From assembly GCA_021203045.1 (NCBI GenBank), contig JAJQBY010000108.1, positions 1-34,098 of the forward strand: 34,098 nt of DNA. The letters run 5' to 3'. Of the stretch, positions 7,092 through 16,263 are shown one piece after another (the stretch's first letter is position 1; each line of letters opens with the position of its first letter). Under the pieces are notes generated by a model, which saw nothing but the letters and a program-made list of their open reading frames with translations, was not told the DNA's origin and did not search any database. The DNA is from Oscillospiraceae bacterium. Lineage in GTDB: Bacteria; Bacillota; Clostridia; Oscillospirales; Oscillospiraceae. The position numbers were made by a program, and so were the translations under genes.

Positions 7092-8363
7092 TTAACGAGG
7101 ATCGGTGTCAGATTCGTATTTCGCGACCTGAGCGCCCAAGGCATTCAGGGCCTTATCCAGCCCCTCATAGCCGCGCTCCACATGGCCCCGGTCAGTGACA
7201 ATGGTCTCCCCTTCCGCCCCAAGGCCGGCCAATATCAGGGACGCGCCGCCCCGCAGGTCCTCCGCCAGCACCGGTGCGCCGCGCAGCCGCTCCACACCGG
7301 TAACGATGGCCACCCGGCCCTCTGTCCGGATGTCCGCGCCGAGGCGCTTCAGCTCCTCCGCCTGACGGTATCGCTCAGAGAAGATATTTTCCACAAAGAC
7401 CGTCGTTCCTGATGCCTTCAGGGACGCGGCCATCATCAGCGGCTGCGCATCCGTGGGAAAGCCAGGATATGGCTGGGTTATTACCGTGCGGCCCCCATGG
7501 AGCCGTTCCCGGCAGCGTATCCGCAGGCGGCGGCTATACCGCTCCACCTTCGCTCCCATGGCCTCCAGGTTCTCTGTCACGCTCTCCGTATGACAGGGGT
7601 CTATACCCCGCAGCTCCACATCGCCCCCCGCGCACGCGCAGGCGCACAGCATGGTAGCGGCAGCGATGCGGTCAGGCATGATACGATAGCCGGTGCGGTC
7701 CGCAGGGGCAAAGCTATGTACTTTAATCACCGGGGTGCCCGCCCCCTCTATGTCCGCCCCCATGGTTCGGAGAAAGCCTTGCAGCGCTGTGATCTCCGGT
7801 TCCCGGGCCGCATTCGTGATAACTGTCTCCCCTTTTGCGGCGCAGGCGGCGATCATGGCGTTTTCCGTTGCTCCCACGCTGGGCATCTCCAGATGGATGC
7901 TCCCGCCCCGCAGGACCGGCGCGGAGCAGAATATCTCTCCGCCCTCCTGCCGGACCCTGCCGCCCAACGCCTCCATAGCGTTCAGATGCAGGTCGATGGG
8001 TCGGGGCCCCAGCTCACAGCCGCCGGGCATGGACAGCCGCGCCTCACCGCAGCGGGCCAGCACCGCTCCCAGAAATATCACCGAGGAGCGCATCTCCCGC
8101 ATCAGTTCGTGGGGGATGCTGCATCCGGTCATAGGCCGGGAATCCACACGGATGACATCCTCCTGCCGCTCCACCTGACAGCCCAGATAGCGCAGGATAT
8201 TCAGGGATGCCTCCACGTCCCGCAGGACGGGACAATTGGTGAACTCGGTCTCACAACCTTTCAGTATGGTCGCCGCCAGGATCGGCAGCACGGCGTTTTT
8301 TGCTCCCTGGACGGTCAGGCTCCCCTCCAGGGCAGAGCCGCCCTTTATCCGCCATAAACTCAT
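7092..8363 (-). CDS. murA: UDP-N-acetylglucosamine 1-carboxyvinyltransferase MurA
   Basis: This 423-residue cytoplasmic enzyme carries out the first committed step of peptidoglycan synthesis, moving enolpyruvate from PEP to UDP-GlcNAc. The substrate-binding GAKNAVLP lies near residue 22. The catalytic Cys, which is the target of fosfomycin, is present in MPGGCELGPRPIDLH. MPSVGATENAM and the C-terminal repeat of the inside-out alpha/beta barrel are also clear. The start ATG at 8363 follows GGGGAGGACAGAAT. The frame continues 15 codons upstream without support. It sits between murG and ftsQ, where other Firmicutes often have murB or murA. Confidence 0.96.
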   Translation of the reverse strand: MSLWRIKGGSALEGSLTVQGAKNAVLPILAATILKGCETEFTNCPVLRDVEASLNILRYLGCQVERQEDVIRVDSRPMTGCSIPHELMREMRSSVIFLGAVLARCGEARLSMPGGCELGPRPIDLHLNAMEALGGRVRQEGGEIFCSAPVLRGGSIHLEMPSVGATENAMIAACAAKGETVITNAAREPEITALQGFLRTMGADIEGAGTPVIKVHSFAPADRTGYRIMPDRIAAATMLCACACAGGDVELRGIDPCHTESVTENLEAMGAKVERYSRRLRIRCRERLHGGRTVITQPYPGFPTDAQPLMMAASLKASGTTVFVENIFSERYRQAEELKRLGADIRTEGRVAIVTGVERLRGAPVLAEDLRGGASLILAGLGAEGETIVTDRGHVERGYEGLDKALNALGAQVAKYESDTDPR

Positions 8364-8464
8364 ATTCTGTCCTCCCCGCAGGTATGCTGTAGCGTAACGC
8401 CACATCACATACTATGCGGAAAAAACAAAATCGTGCCGGTGGACTAAGCCTCTTTATTCTGATT

Positions 8465-9592
8465 TTACTCCTTTTTGTCCTTCTGCGCAAGTCCCAGGAT
8501 AATGGAGGTAATCCGGTCCGTGGCATCGTCTACGCCCAGATTCCGGCTGGCCATATGCATACGGGCCATAGCCTGGGGGTCATGGAGCAGGCCCGTCACC
8601 TCGTCATAGAGCGTCGCGCCGTCGAATTCGCCCTCCAGCAGCATGCGGGCCGCCCCGGCGTCCGCCAGGACCCTGGCATTCTTTTCCTGATGGTGATTGA
8701 CCACGTTGGGGCTTGGCACGATCACCGCCGGTTTTCCCAGATAGGTCAGCTCGCTGATAGTAGACGCGCCGCTGCGGCAGATGATAACGTCCGCCGCCGC
8801 CATGATCTTCGGCATATCATAGATATACTCCCGCACATCCGCTGCCGGAGAGGCGATATGCTCCTCTGCCAGCGCCGCCCGCACCCGGTCATAATACTGC
8901 TTGCCGGTGGCGTAAATCAGCCGGAAGCCCGGCTTCGGTCCCATCCGGCGGATGAATTCCAGCATGGCGCGGTTCATATAGTCCGCGCCCAGAGAGCCGA
9001 ATACCGCCAGCACCACAGGCTCCTGCGCGTCCAGTCCCAGCTCCCGGCGGGCGCGGCCCTTGTCCGCTCCGCGGAAATCCACCCGGACGGGAGTCCCGGT
9101 CACCTCCACCCTATCCGGGTAGTGATAATAGCTCCGGCTGCCCTCAAAGCCCACCAGGATGCGGTCCATTTTCTTTTCCAGAAGCCGCGTAGTCAGTCCC
9201 GGCACGGCGTTAGACTCATGCACCGCCGTAGGGATACCCAGCGCCGCCGCCGCTCTCAGGACCGGATAACACACATATCCCCCCGTCCCGACGGCCACAT
9301 CCGGCCGGAAGTCCTTCAGAATCCGTCTGGCCTGTGCGGAGGAGCGTATGAGCCGCCCCACCGTCCTTACGTTTTCCACCAGCATTGTGGGCTTCATGCT
9401 CCGCTGAAAACCGGATATACGGACGGTTTTCAGGTCATAGCCCTCCCGGGGCACCAGCTCCGTCTCCATGTGGCCCTCGGCTCCGACGAATAATATCTCC
9501 GCATCGGGCATCAGCTCACGTATCCGCCCGGCCACGCCCAGAGCAGGATTGATGTGTCCCGCTGTTCCGCCGCAGGTAAATAAAAATCTCAT
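8465..9592 (-). CDS. murG: UDP-GlcNAc:undecaprenyl-PP-MurNAc-pentapeptide GlcNAc transferase MurG
   Basis: The 375-residue GT28 glycosyltransferase converts lipid I to lipid II at the cytoplasmic face of the membrane. The N-terminal Gly-rich loop is FTCGGTAGHINPALGVA. The C-terminal UDP-GlcNAc-binding region reads CRSGASTISELTYLGKPAVIVPSPNVVNHHQEKNA, with the conserved ISEL and the final Gln-x-x-Asn-type region. The ATG at 9592 directly follows the ftsW stop (TAA then ATG with no gap), so the pair is probably translationally coupled. About 100 bases separate its stop from murA. Confidence 0.96.
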   Translation of the reverse strand: MRFLFTCGGTAGHINPALGVAGRIRELMPDAEILFVGAEGHMETELVPREGYDLKTVRISGFQRSMKPTMLVENVRTVGRLIRSSAQARRILKDFRPDVAVGTGGYVCYPVLRAAAALGIPTAVHESNAVPGLTTRLLEKKMDRILVGFEGSRSYYHYPDRVEVTGTPVRVDFRGADKGRARRELGLDAQEPVVLAVFGSLGADYMNRAMLEFIRRMGPKPGFRLIYATGKQYYDRVRAALAEEHIASPAADVREYIYDMPKIMAAADVIICRSGASTISELTYLGKPAVIVPSPNVVNHHQEKNARVLADAGAARMLLEGEFDGATLYDEVTGLLHDPQAMARMHMASRNLGVDDATDRITSIILGLAQKDKKE

Positions 9593-10771
9593 TTACTTCT
9601 TCTCCGGAATGTCCCTGGAAAGGGACAGAATGATGCCCATCTCCGCCAGCTGCAGCAGTAGCGCCGTTCCGCCATAGCTGAAAAACGGAAGGGATATGCC
9701 GGTGGTAGGGATGGTATTGGTAACGACCGCCACATTCAGAATCACCTGCATCGCCAGGTGCGTGGTCAGGCCCGCCCCCACCAGGCAGCTGTATCTGTCT
9801 CTGGCGTGCATGGCCAGCCAATAGCCCCGTATGATAAGCAGGGCGAACAGGCACAAGATCAGCATGGCCCCGATGTAGCCCAGCTCCTCGCAGACGATGG
9901 AAAAAATAAAGTCGTTATGCTCCTCCGGCAGATACAGATACTTCTGCCGGGAGTTGCCGAGTCCCAGGCCCAGCAGTCCGCCGGAGCCGATGGTATACAA
10001 GGACTGAACGATCTGATATCCGGTATCCGAGGCGTCTGACCAAGGGTCCAGCCACGCGGTCACGCGGTCCTGCACATAGGAAAACCCAAAATAGCCCACC
10101 GCCGCAACGCCTGCTACCAGCGCGAAAGCGATAACGAACCATCTCAGCGGCACGCCCCCCAGCCACAGCATGACGACGCCCAGGGCCAGGATGATAATGA
10201 TACCGGACATATGCGGCTCCTCATACAGCAAAAAGCATATGACCGCCAGCACCACCCCAAAGGGGATCAGCGACCGCAGGGTGTTCAGCTTTCCCTTGCT
10301 TCGGCATATCAGCGCGGCAAAATACAGCACAACAGCGATCTTTGCGACCTCCGAGGGCTGGAAAGTGGTGAAGCCAAGATTTATCCAGCGCTTTGCGCCG
10401 TTCACGGTCTCGCCCACCAGCAGCACCAGCGCCAGCAGAATGATGGACACCAGCATGACAACGTCGGAGATGCGGTAAAAGAAGCTCATGGGAAACCGGG
10501 ACAGGAAGAACATGATCGCCACGCCCAGCAGCGCGAACAGGAACTGCCGGACAAAGTAATAGGTGGCATTGCCTCCCGAGCCGCTGGATACGTCATAGTA
10601 CGCCCGGGCGTAGCTCGCAGAAAGCACCATGATAACGCCTATGGTCAGCAGCAGGATGGTCAGCAGCGCAAAGGGCAGATCGACCGGACCGCGCTCAATG
10701 GAGTCGTCATAGGTATAATCGGCCAGACGTGTATTTTCGTAATGGATGGCGCTGTCTTTTTTGTCAGGCAA
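9593..10771 (-). CDS. ftsW: Lipid II polymerase FtsW/SpoVE (SEDS family)
   Basis: The 392-residue SEDS protein has about ten membrane helices. Characteristic loops are GAKRWINLGFTTFQPSEVAK, LPEEHNDFIFSIVCEELGYIG and the C-terminal PTTGISLPFFSYGGTALL. SEDS proteins are glycan polymerases that work with a class B PBP. The partner here is likely the PASTA-bearing PBP of the same operon. The start is a TTG at 10771 preceded by GGGGAGGGAG. The frame runs back to 10867, but that would overlap mraY. The symbol ftsW is chosen from position next to murG; SpoVE, the sporulation paralogue, cannot be excluded. Confidence 0.92.
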   Translation of the reverse strand: MPDKKDSAIHYENTRLADYTYDDSIERGPVDLPFALLTILLLTIGVIMVLSASYARAYYDVSSGSGGNATYYFVRQFLFALLGVAIMFFLSRFPMSFFYRISDVVMLVSIILLALVLLVGETVNGAKRWINLGFTTFQPSEVAKIAVVLYFAALICRSKGKLNTLRSLIPFGVVLAVICFLLYEEPHMSGIIIILALGVVMLWLGGVPLRWFVIAFALVAGVAAVGYFGFSYVQDRVTAWLDPWSDASDTGYQIVQSLYTIGSGGLLGLGLGNSRQKYLYLPEEHNDFIFSIVCEELGYIGAMLILCLFALLIIRGYWLAMHARDRYSCLVGAGLTTHLAMQVILNVAVVTNTIPTTGISLPFFSYGGTALLLQLAEMGIILSLSRDIPEKK

Positions 10772-10823
10772 TGGCTCCCTCCCCTTTCTGTAGATGATGG
10801 AACGCTTGAATTGTTTTCCGGTA

Positions 10824-11837
10824 TCAGCTGTACCGGCCGATGCACCCCGCAAAGGATATGACCGCAAAGATCAGAGAGATTGCGGCAAACAGGGCTACGA
10901 TCTGCTTTTCCGTCCACTTATGGCCACTCCAGCCGCCCATTTCCAAATGGTGGTGGAAGGGAGCCATTTTAAAGATGCGTTTTCCGTGGGTCAGCTTGAA
11001 ATAGATGACCTGAAGGATATCAGACAGAGCTTCAATGATATATATGATCCCAAGGGTCACCAAAATGAGAGGCATATCCAGCGCGAAGGCCATACCGCAG
11101 ACGGCTCCGCCCAGGAACAGGCTGCCCGTATCGCCCATAAAGCATTTGGCAGGATAGAAATTATACACCAGGAAGCCAAAAAGTCCCCCGGTCAGACCGG
11201 CGGCAAACACCGCCAAAGAACGGAACTGTACTCCCCAGGCAAAGCAGACCGCCGTATAAAAAACGAACACCGGAATCGTCACACTGGCCGCCAGGCCATC
11301 CAGCCCGTCCGTCAGGTTCACGGAATTCACCGTACCCACGATGATAAAGGCCGCCAATATAAAATAAAGCCATTCCGGCATGGAAACAGTTACATTCCAG
11401 AAGGGGATGTATACAGCCTCCGGCGTCAGGTACCCCTCCAGCCGCAGCAGATACAGCAGGGCGATCGCCACCACGAGCTGCAGGATAAACTTCGCTTTGG
11501 CAGAGAGCCCCAGGTTCTGCTTCTTCTTCAGCTTTTCAAAATCATCCAGAAAACCGATAGCCCCATAAAACAGGGAAAACAGCAGCACAAACACAGCGCC
11601 CATATCCCCGTCCCGGATAAAGGTAAAGCCCACCGTGAGCGCCACCACCGTCACCGCGATGATAAATATCACGCCGCCCATGGTAGGAGTGCCGGCCTTG
11701 GACATATGCCAGGTGGGGCCGTCCTCCCGTATCTCCTGCCCTGCATGTATTTTCCTCAGCCAGGGAACGTATACGCGCCCCAGCAGCACTGCTACGACAA
11801 ACCCCAGTATCAGGGCTGCGATCAGCCGTGTCGTCAT
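10824..11837 (-). CDS. mraY: Phospho-N-acetylmuramoyl-pentapeptide transferase MraY
   Basis: The 337-residue polytopic membrane enzyme makes lipid I by joining UDP-MurNAc-pentapeptide to undecaprenyl phosphate. It has about ten helices. Conserved cytoplasmic motifs are HMSKAGTPTMGGV near residue 45, the aspartate pair in FLDDFEKL, NSVNLTDGLDGLA and the C-terminal FHHHLEMGGWSGHKW. The ATG at 11837 overlaps the murE stop by four bases (ATGA). In most Firmicutes murD follows mraY; here the next gene, after 52 bases, is ftsW. Confidence 0.96.
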   Translation of the reverse strand: MTTRLIAALILGFVVAVLLGRVYVPWLRKIHAGQEIREDGPTWHMSKAGTPTMGGVIFIIAVTVVALTVGFTFIRDGDMGAVFVLLFSLFYGAIGFLDDFEKLKKKQNLGLSAKAKFILQLVVAIALLYLLRLEGYLTPEAVYIPFWNVTVSMPEWLYFILAAFIIVGTVNSVNLTDGLDGLAASVTIPVFVFYTAVCFAWGVQFRSLAVFAAGLTGGLFGFLVYNFYPAKCFMGDTGSLFLGGAVCGMAFALDMPLILVTLGIIYIIEALSDILQVIYFKLTHGKRIFKMAPFHHHLEMGGWSGHKWTEKQIVALFAAISLIFAVISFAGCIGRYS

Positions 11838-13294
11838 GTGGTCCTCTCCTCACTCTTCTTTAAGTAGTCCGCCACGATCTCCCGCTCATCCATGTGGCGT
11901 TTTTCTCCGTTTACTTCCTGATAAGTCTCATAACCCTTTCCCGCCAGGACGATCACATCCCCCGGCTCATGATGTTCAATGGTCCAGCCAATGGCCGCCG
12001 GGCGGCTGCTTATGACCTGCCGGGGCGCGTCGGCGGGCATTCCCGCCAGGATATCCCCGATAATTTTATCCGGGTCCTCGGAACGGGGGTTGTCGCTGGT
12101 CACGATGGAAAGATCGGCGTTTTCCGCCGCGATACGTCCCATAATGGGGCGCTTTGTGGCATCCCGGTCGCCGCCGCAGCCAAACAGGACCACCAGCCGG
12201 CCATCAGATACCTCCCGCATGGTCCTGAGCACCTTTTCCAGAGCATCCGGCGTGTGAGCATAATCGATCACCATGGTAAAATCCGGCGGCGTGGGGACAA
12301 GCTCCACCCGGCCCTTCACACCCTTGGCTCTGTTCAGGGAGGCGGCGCAGTCCTTCAGGGGTATCCCCAGCAGCAGTCCGGCGCTGACGGCGGTCAGCGC
12401 GTTGCTGACAGAAAATCTGCCCGGGATAGCCAGGCGGACAGGCGCCTGCTCCTCTCCCCTTCTGACAACAAAGGACACGCCTCCGGCGGACAGTGAAACA
12501 TTTTCAGCAGACAGCTCCGCCTCCGGTCTTCCCTCTGCGGAATAGCCCATCACCGGGCAATCCGCCCGCCGGGCCATGAGCGCCGCCCACGGGTCGTCCA
12601 GGTTCACCGCCCCCGCGCCGCACTGAGTAAACAGCCGCGCCTTTGCTTCGGCATAGCCTTCCATGGTGCCGTGAAAGTCCAGATGGTCCTGGGTCAGGTT
12701 CGTGAAGATCCCCGCCTGAAAGCGGATGCCCTCCACTCTATCCAGCGCCAGGGCATGGGAGGACACCTCCATCACCGCATACCGGCAGCCCGCCGATACC
12801 ATCTGGCTCAGCATTCTTTGCAGATCATAGGACTCCGGCGTAGTGCGCTCTGCGGGGATCTCCCGATCGCCTATCCAGTTGGATATGGTCCCGATCAGGC
12901 CCACCTTCGCCCCCAGACAGTCCTCCAGCATATGCTTTATCAGGATGGTGGAGGTGGTCTTTCCATTGGTTCCGGTAACGCCGACCATTTGCAGCTTTTC
13001 CGCCGACTGTCCGAAGAATGCCGCCGAAACCAGGGCCAGGGCCCTGCGGCTGTCCGGCGTTAGGATATAGGGGATATCCCCCTCCGGCCGGCGCTGGCAC
13101 AGAACCGCCGCAGCACCCTTCTCTATCGCACTCCGGATGAAGCGGTGTCCATCGCTTTTCAGTCCCTCCACCGCCACGAACAGATCCCCCGGCATGACTC
13201 TGCGGGAATCATAGCATATATCCCGGATATCCGCGTCCAGGCTGGCCGAGGCCTCCTGGATCGGAATATCCGCCAAAAGCTCTCCCAGTTTCAT
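11834..13294 (-). CDS. murE: UDP-MurNAc-tripeptide ligase MurE, meso-DAP type
   Basis: This 486-residue cytoplasmic Mur ligase adds the third residue of the stem peptide. The ATP-binding loop is GVTGTNGKTTS. The lysine and histidine region (YAEAKARLF, IDYAHTPDALE) and the C-terminal Rossmann-like domain are complete. The specificity motif is DNPRSEDP. In the family, DNPR is the signature of enzymes that add meso-diaminopimelate, so the wall is inferred to be meso-DAP type. The ATG at 13294 gives MKLGELL, the normal start. A TTG six codons earlier overlaps the PBP gene. The PBP stop is four bases upstream, so coupling is likely. murF, which often follows murE, is absent. Confidence 0.96.
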   Translation of the reverse strand: MKLGELLADIPIQEASASLDADIRDICYDSRRVMPGDLFVAVEGLKSDGHRFIRSAIEKGAAAVLCQRRPEGDIPYILTPDSRRALALVSAAFFGQSAEKLQMVGVTGTNGKTTSTILIKHMLEDCLGAKVGLIGTISNWIGDREIPAERTTPESYDLQRMLSQMVSAGCRYAVMEVSSHALALDRVEGIRFQAGIFTNLTQDHLDFHGTMEGYAEAKARLFTQCGAGAVNLDDPWAALMARRADCPVMGYSAEGRPEAELSAENVSLSAGGVSFVVRRGEEQAPVRLAIPGRFSVSNALTAVSAGLLLGIPLKDCAASLNRAKGVKGRVELVPTPPDFTMVIDYAHTPDALEKVLRTMREVSDGRLVVLFGCGGDRDATKRPIMGRIAAENADLSIVTSDNPRSEDPDKIIGDILAGMPADAPRQVISSRPAAIGWTIEHHEPGDVIVLAGKGYETYQEVNGEKRHMDEREIVADYLKKSEERTT

Positions 13295-13298
13295 AAAC

Positions 13299-15584
13299 TC
13301 AGTACCTTCCAAGATTACTGGAATCCGACAGGGTGACCGTTACCACTGTTCCCTCGTCCACCAGCTCGCCGGCCTCCACGCTCTGCTTCACGATGGTGAC
13401 GGTGCTGCTTTCCAGCAGCGTGCCCTCCGCCTGGATATACAGACCATACCAGCCCATCCGGATGCGGGCCGTCTCATAGTCAAGACCTGTCAGATCAAGC
13501 ATTTCCACCTGCTCGGTGGACGCCTCCTCCCCGCAGTAGAGGACGATCTCACTTCCGGCCGCCACAGTGGAATTGGCCCGCGGCAGCTGCGCGGTGACAG
13601 CGGTGCCATCGCCTACCACCCGGTAATCCAGCCCCAGCTCCTCCAGGGCTGCCTCCGCCTCCGCCACGGTCTTGCCGACCAGACGGGGCACGGTCTTATC
13701 CACCAGGGCCTCCTCCTCGTCGGTATACTCCGGCTCCACGCCCAGATAGGGCAGGATATTAGAGAGAATCGTTCCCACAGTAAGCGCCGCCATCTGGCCG
13801 CCGGAGACATAGGTCCCGCTGGCAGAGCTCGGGCTTTTCAGCAGCACCAGCACGCACACCTCCGGGTCATCCGCAGGAGCGAAGCCTATAAAGGAAACGA
13901 TGTATTTTTTCGAGCCGGTGCTGGCCTCATAGGTAACGTCCTCAGAGGTACCTGTTTTGCCGGCCACGCGATAGCCTGCCACATAAGCATTCTTGCCGGT
14001 GCCGCTGGAGTTGCCCACCACCTGCTCCAAAATCTCACAGCAGATGGCGCTGGTCTCCTCGCTTATCACCTGACGCACCACAGTAGGATCTGTCTGGCTG
14101 ATAACGTTGCCGTCAGAGTCCAGGGCCTGGTCCACCACATAGGGCTGCATCAGATAGCCGCCGTTCGCCACAGCGCTGACCGCCGTTATGAGCTGTATAG
14201 GCGTAATGGTGAAGGTCTGACCGAAGGACGCCGCCGCCAGCTGGGATTTGTTGTCCTCGTCATAGAAGGTCTCCTCATCCCACCAGATGCTGCTGGCCTC
14301 GCCGGGCAGGTCTATGCCGGTGGTATCGAACAGGCCGAAGGCCTCCGCGTATTCATAGAAGGTCTCCGCTCCCACGCTGAGGCCGATATTGACAAAGGCG
14401 ATGTTGCAGGAATTCATGACCGCCTCGGTCAGCGTTTCCGTTCCGTGACCGCTGGTATTCCAACAGTTCAGTGCTGTCGTGCGGCCCAGCACGCTCATGC
14501 TTCCGCCGCAGTAGAAGGTGGTATCGGTCGTGATCGCCCCGGATTCCAGAGCCATGGCCAGAGTAATGATCTTGAAGGTGGAACCAGGCTCATAGGTGTC
14601 GGATATGGCCTTATTCCGCCATTGGAGAGACCGGGCCGTGCTGATGATCTCATCCCGTTCTTCCTCCGTCGCCGCCGCATCCGCCTCAGCCTGATCCTCA
14701 TCGCTGATGGTCAGGTAGTCATTCAAATCGAAGTTACCGATAGACGCCATACCCAGGATGGCCCCGGTGTTCACGTCCATAACGATACCGGCCGCGCCGT
14801 CCTCGCACCAGTAGTCCTCCACCGCCTGTTCCAGGGCGGTCTCCAGGTAATACTGCACCGTCTCATCGATGGTCAGGACCAGGCTGTAGCCGTCCTCGGC
14901 GTCATAATAATCTTCATAATCGGTGAACATCATGTCCGTTCCGTTGGCGTTGGTCGCCCGAACGATACGTCCGTCTGTGCCGGACAGCAAATCATCGTAG
15001 TAATACTCGATACCCGCCAGTCCATAGTCGTCCGAGCCCACATAGCCGATAATATGGCAGGCCAGGCTGCTGTAAGGATAATAGCGTTTGGACGACTCCT
15101 CGATCTTGACGCCCATCAGGCCGTATTCCTCCTTGAAGGCCCGCACCTGCTCGGCAATATCGTCGTCCACCTTCCGGGCCACGGTGGTATACCAGGAGGA
15201 GGTGTTCTGGGTCAGCTCATATATGTCATCATATTCCAGATCCAGTATCTCCGCCAGGGTGCTGGCAATCAGCTCGGCATCCTCCTCATACATCTCGATC
15301 TCCGCCGGGCTTATGTATATATTGCTGGTGGAGGCGCTCATAGCCAGGATATTCATATTGCGGTCGTATATCGTGCCCCGCTGGGCAGAGACCGTCGTTT
15401 CCCGGAGCTGCTGCTCCACCGCAGCCGCTTCATATTCGTCATGGTGTACGATCTGTATAATATACAGTCGCACCCCCAATACTATAAACGCAACTATGCC
15501 ACACACGATCAAAAGAAACAGTGTGCGGCGCAGCATCATACGGTTTGGTGACTTTGGTTCCTTGGCCTTGCGTTTTTTTGACAT
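13299..15584 (-). CDS. spoVD: Class B penicillin-binding protein with two PASTA repeats (SpoVD/PBP2B type)
   Basis: The 761-residue transpeptidase has a short basic cytoplasmic tail, one membrane anchor (about residues 20-42) and a PBP dimerisation domain starting AQRGTIYDRN. The transpeptidase domain has the three catalytic motifs: STFK (Ser335), SCN in MNSCNIAF and KTGT. Two PASTA repeats follow (about residues 625-690 and 695-755). It cross-links septal or cortex peptidoglycan outside the cell. Position in the dcw cluster after ftsL fits either the divisome enzyme (PbpB) or the sporulation paralogue SpoVD. Only one such gene is visible here, so the symbol is tentative. The start ATG follows AAAGGAG with a good gap. 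An acidic insert (about residues 290-315, rich in Ala and Glu) follows the IGNFDLN segment. Confidence 0.9.
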   Translation of the reverse strand: MSKKRKAKEPKSPNRMMLRRTLFLLIVCGIVAFIVLGVRLYIIQIVHHDEYEAAAVEQQLRETTVSAQRGTIYDRNMNILAMSASTSNIYISPAEIEMYEEDAELIASTLAEILDLEYDDIYELTQNTSSWYTTVARKVDDDIAEQVRAFKEEYGLMGVKIEESSKRYYPYSSLACHIIGYVGSDDYGLAGIEYYYDDLLSGTDGRIVRATNANGTDMMFTDYEDYYDAEDGYSLVLTIDETVQYYLETALEQAVEDYWCEDGAAGIVMDVNTGAILGMASIGNFDLNDYLTISDEDQAEADAAATEEERDEIISTARSLQWRNKAISDTYEPGSTFKIITLAMALESGAITTDTTFYCGGSMSVLGRTTALNCWNTSGHGTETLTEAVMNSCNIAFVNIGLSVGAETFYEYAEAFGLFDTTGIDLPGEASSIWWDEETFYDEDNKSQLAAASFGQTFTITPIQLITAVSAVANGGYLMQPYVVDQALDSDGNVISQTDPTVVRQVISEETSAICCEILEQVVGNSSGTGKNAYVAGYRVAGKTGTSEDVTYEASTGSKKYIVSFIGFAPADDPEVCVLVLLKSPSSASGTYVSGGQMAALTVGTILSNILPYLGVEPEYTDEEEALVDKTVPRLVGKTVAEAEAALEELGLDYRVVGDGTAVTAQLPRANSTVAAGSEIVLYCGEEASTEQVEMLDLTGLDYETARIRMGWYGLYIQAEGTLLESSTVTIVKQSVEAGELVDEGTVVTVTLSDSSNLGRY

Positions 15585-15646
15585 AGGGGTTCTCCTTTGG
15601 TCCGCTCGTGCTCCGTTATCCCTGTACTACCAGTATAATACGCTTG

Positions 15647-16261
15647 TCAATCAAAAATACCATCAACAAACGCCTGGACAGAGCCTATCAGATCCTCCAG
15701 TCCCAGAGAAAACAGATCCGTTTCTTCGCTGGTGACGACCACGGCCTTGTCACCAGCAGACACGCCGGAGAGGTAATATATCTGATCCTCCTGAGGCTCC
15801 TGCATACCCAGAACGCTCTCGGCATACTCCTCCACATCCTTCAGATTGAAGGTAGTCTCATACTTCACCGTCAGGTTGGTCTTTTCCGTTTCCAGCTCGG
15901 CTATCTGATCCTCCAGATCGGCCGCCGTGTTGGAGAGATCCATCAGCTCTATCTGCGCCAGCATCAGCATCACGCACAGCACCACTACGCACACATAACC
16001 CACAACGGCTATCGGCGACACGCGGGTACGCGTCTGGGCCTGCTCTCTTGCCTTTACACTGGTCTTCGTCTTGGCTTTTGTTTTCTGTCCGGGTCTTTCC
16101 TTTACCCATTCCTGATCCGCAGGCGCGTCCACGGCCTCGCCGGGATATTCATACTGCTCCTGCCCCGCATAGGCGTTGGGATTTCCGAAATCATAGGCCA
16201 GAGTGCCATCTACGGCGCCGGTCACGAAGTTATAGCTTTTGAACGTCTTTATATTTTGCAT
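15647..16261 (-). CDS. ftsL: FtsL-like divisome protein with long N-terminal extension
   Basis: The 204-residue protein has a hydrophilic N-terminus of about 84 residues ending in a Lys-rich stretch. One membrane span (about 85-103) follows, then a predicted coiled coil (LSNTAADLEDQIAELETEK) and a tail ending in 'NLKDVEEYAESVLGMQEPQEDQIYYL'. The span, coiled coil and A..LGM.. pattern fit FtsL/DivIC-like septum proteins. Position between rsmH and the PBP gene makes FtsL the best call. Typical FtsL is about 100-130 residues, so the cytoplasmic part is unusually long. The ATG lies two bases after the rsmH stop, and its ribosome binding site is inside rsmH. Confidence 0.82.
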   Translation of the reverse strand: MQNIKTFKSYNFVTGAVDGTLAYDFGNPNAYAGQEQYEYPGEAVDAPADQEWVKERPGQKTKAKTKTSVKAREQAQTRTRVSPIAVVGYVCVVVLCVMLMLAQIELMDLSNTAADLEDQIAELETEKTNLTVKYETTFNLKDVEEYAESVLGMQEPQEDQIYYLSGVSAGDKAVVVTSEETDLFSLGLEDLIGSVQAFVDGIFD

Positions 16262-16263
16262 AA

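Noticed and set aside
7031-7144. ftsQ start at the ATG at 7144
   Set aside because: It would overlap murA by 53 bases and has no ribosome binding site; the TTG at 7030 has GAGG at a normal distance.
13613-13810. Short Trp/Arg-rich frame within the PBP gene
   Set aside because: Out-of-frame shadow of the PASTA-coding region.
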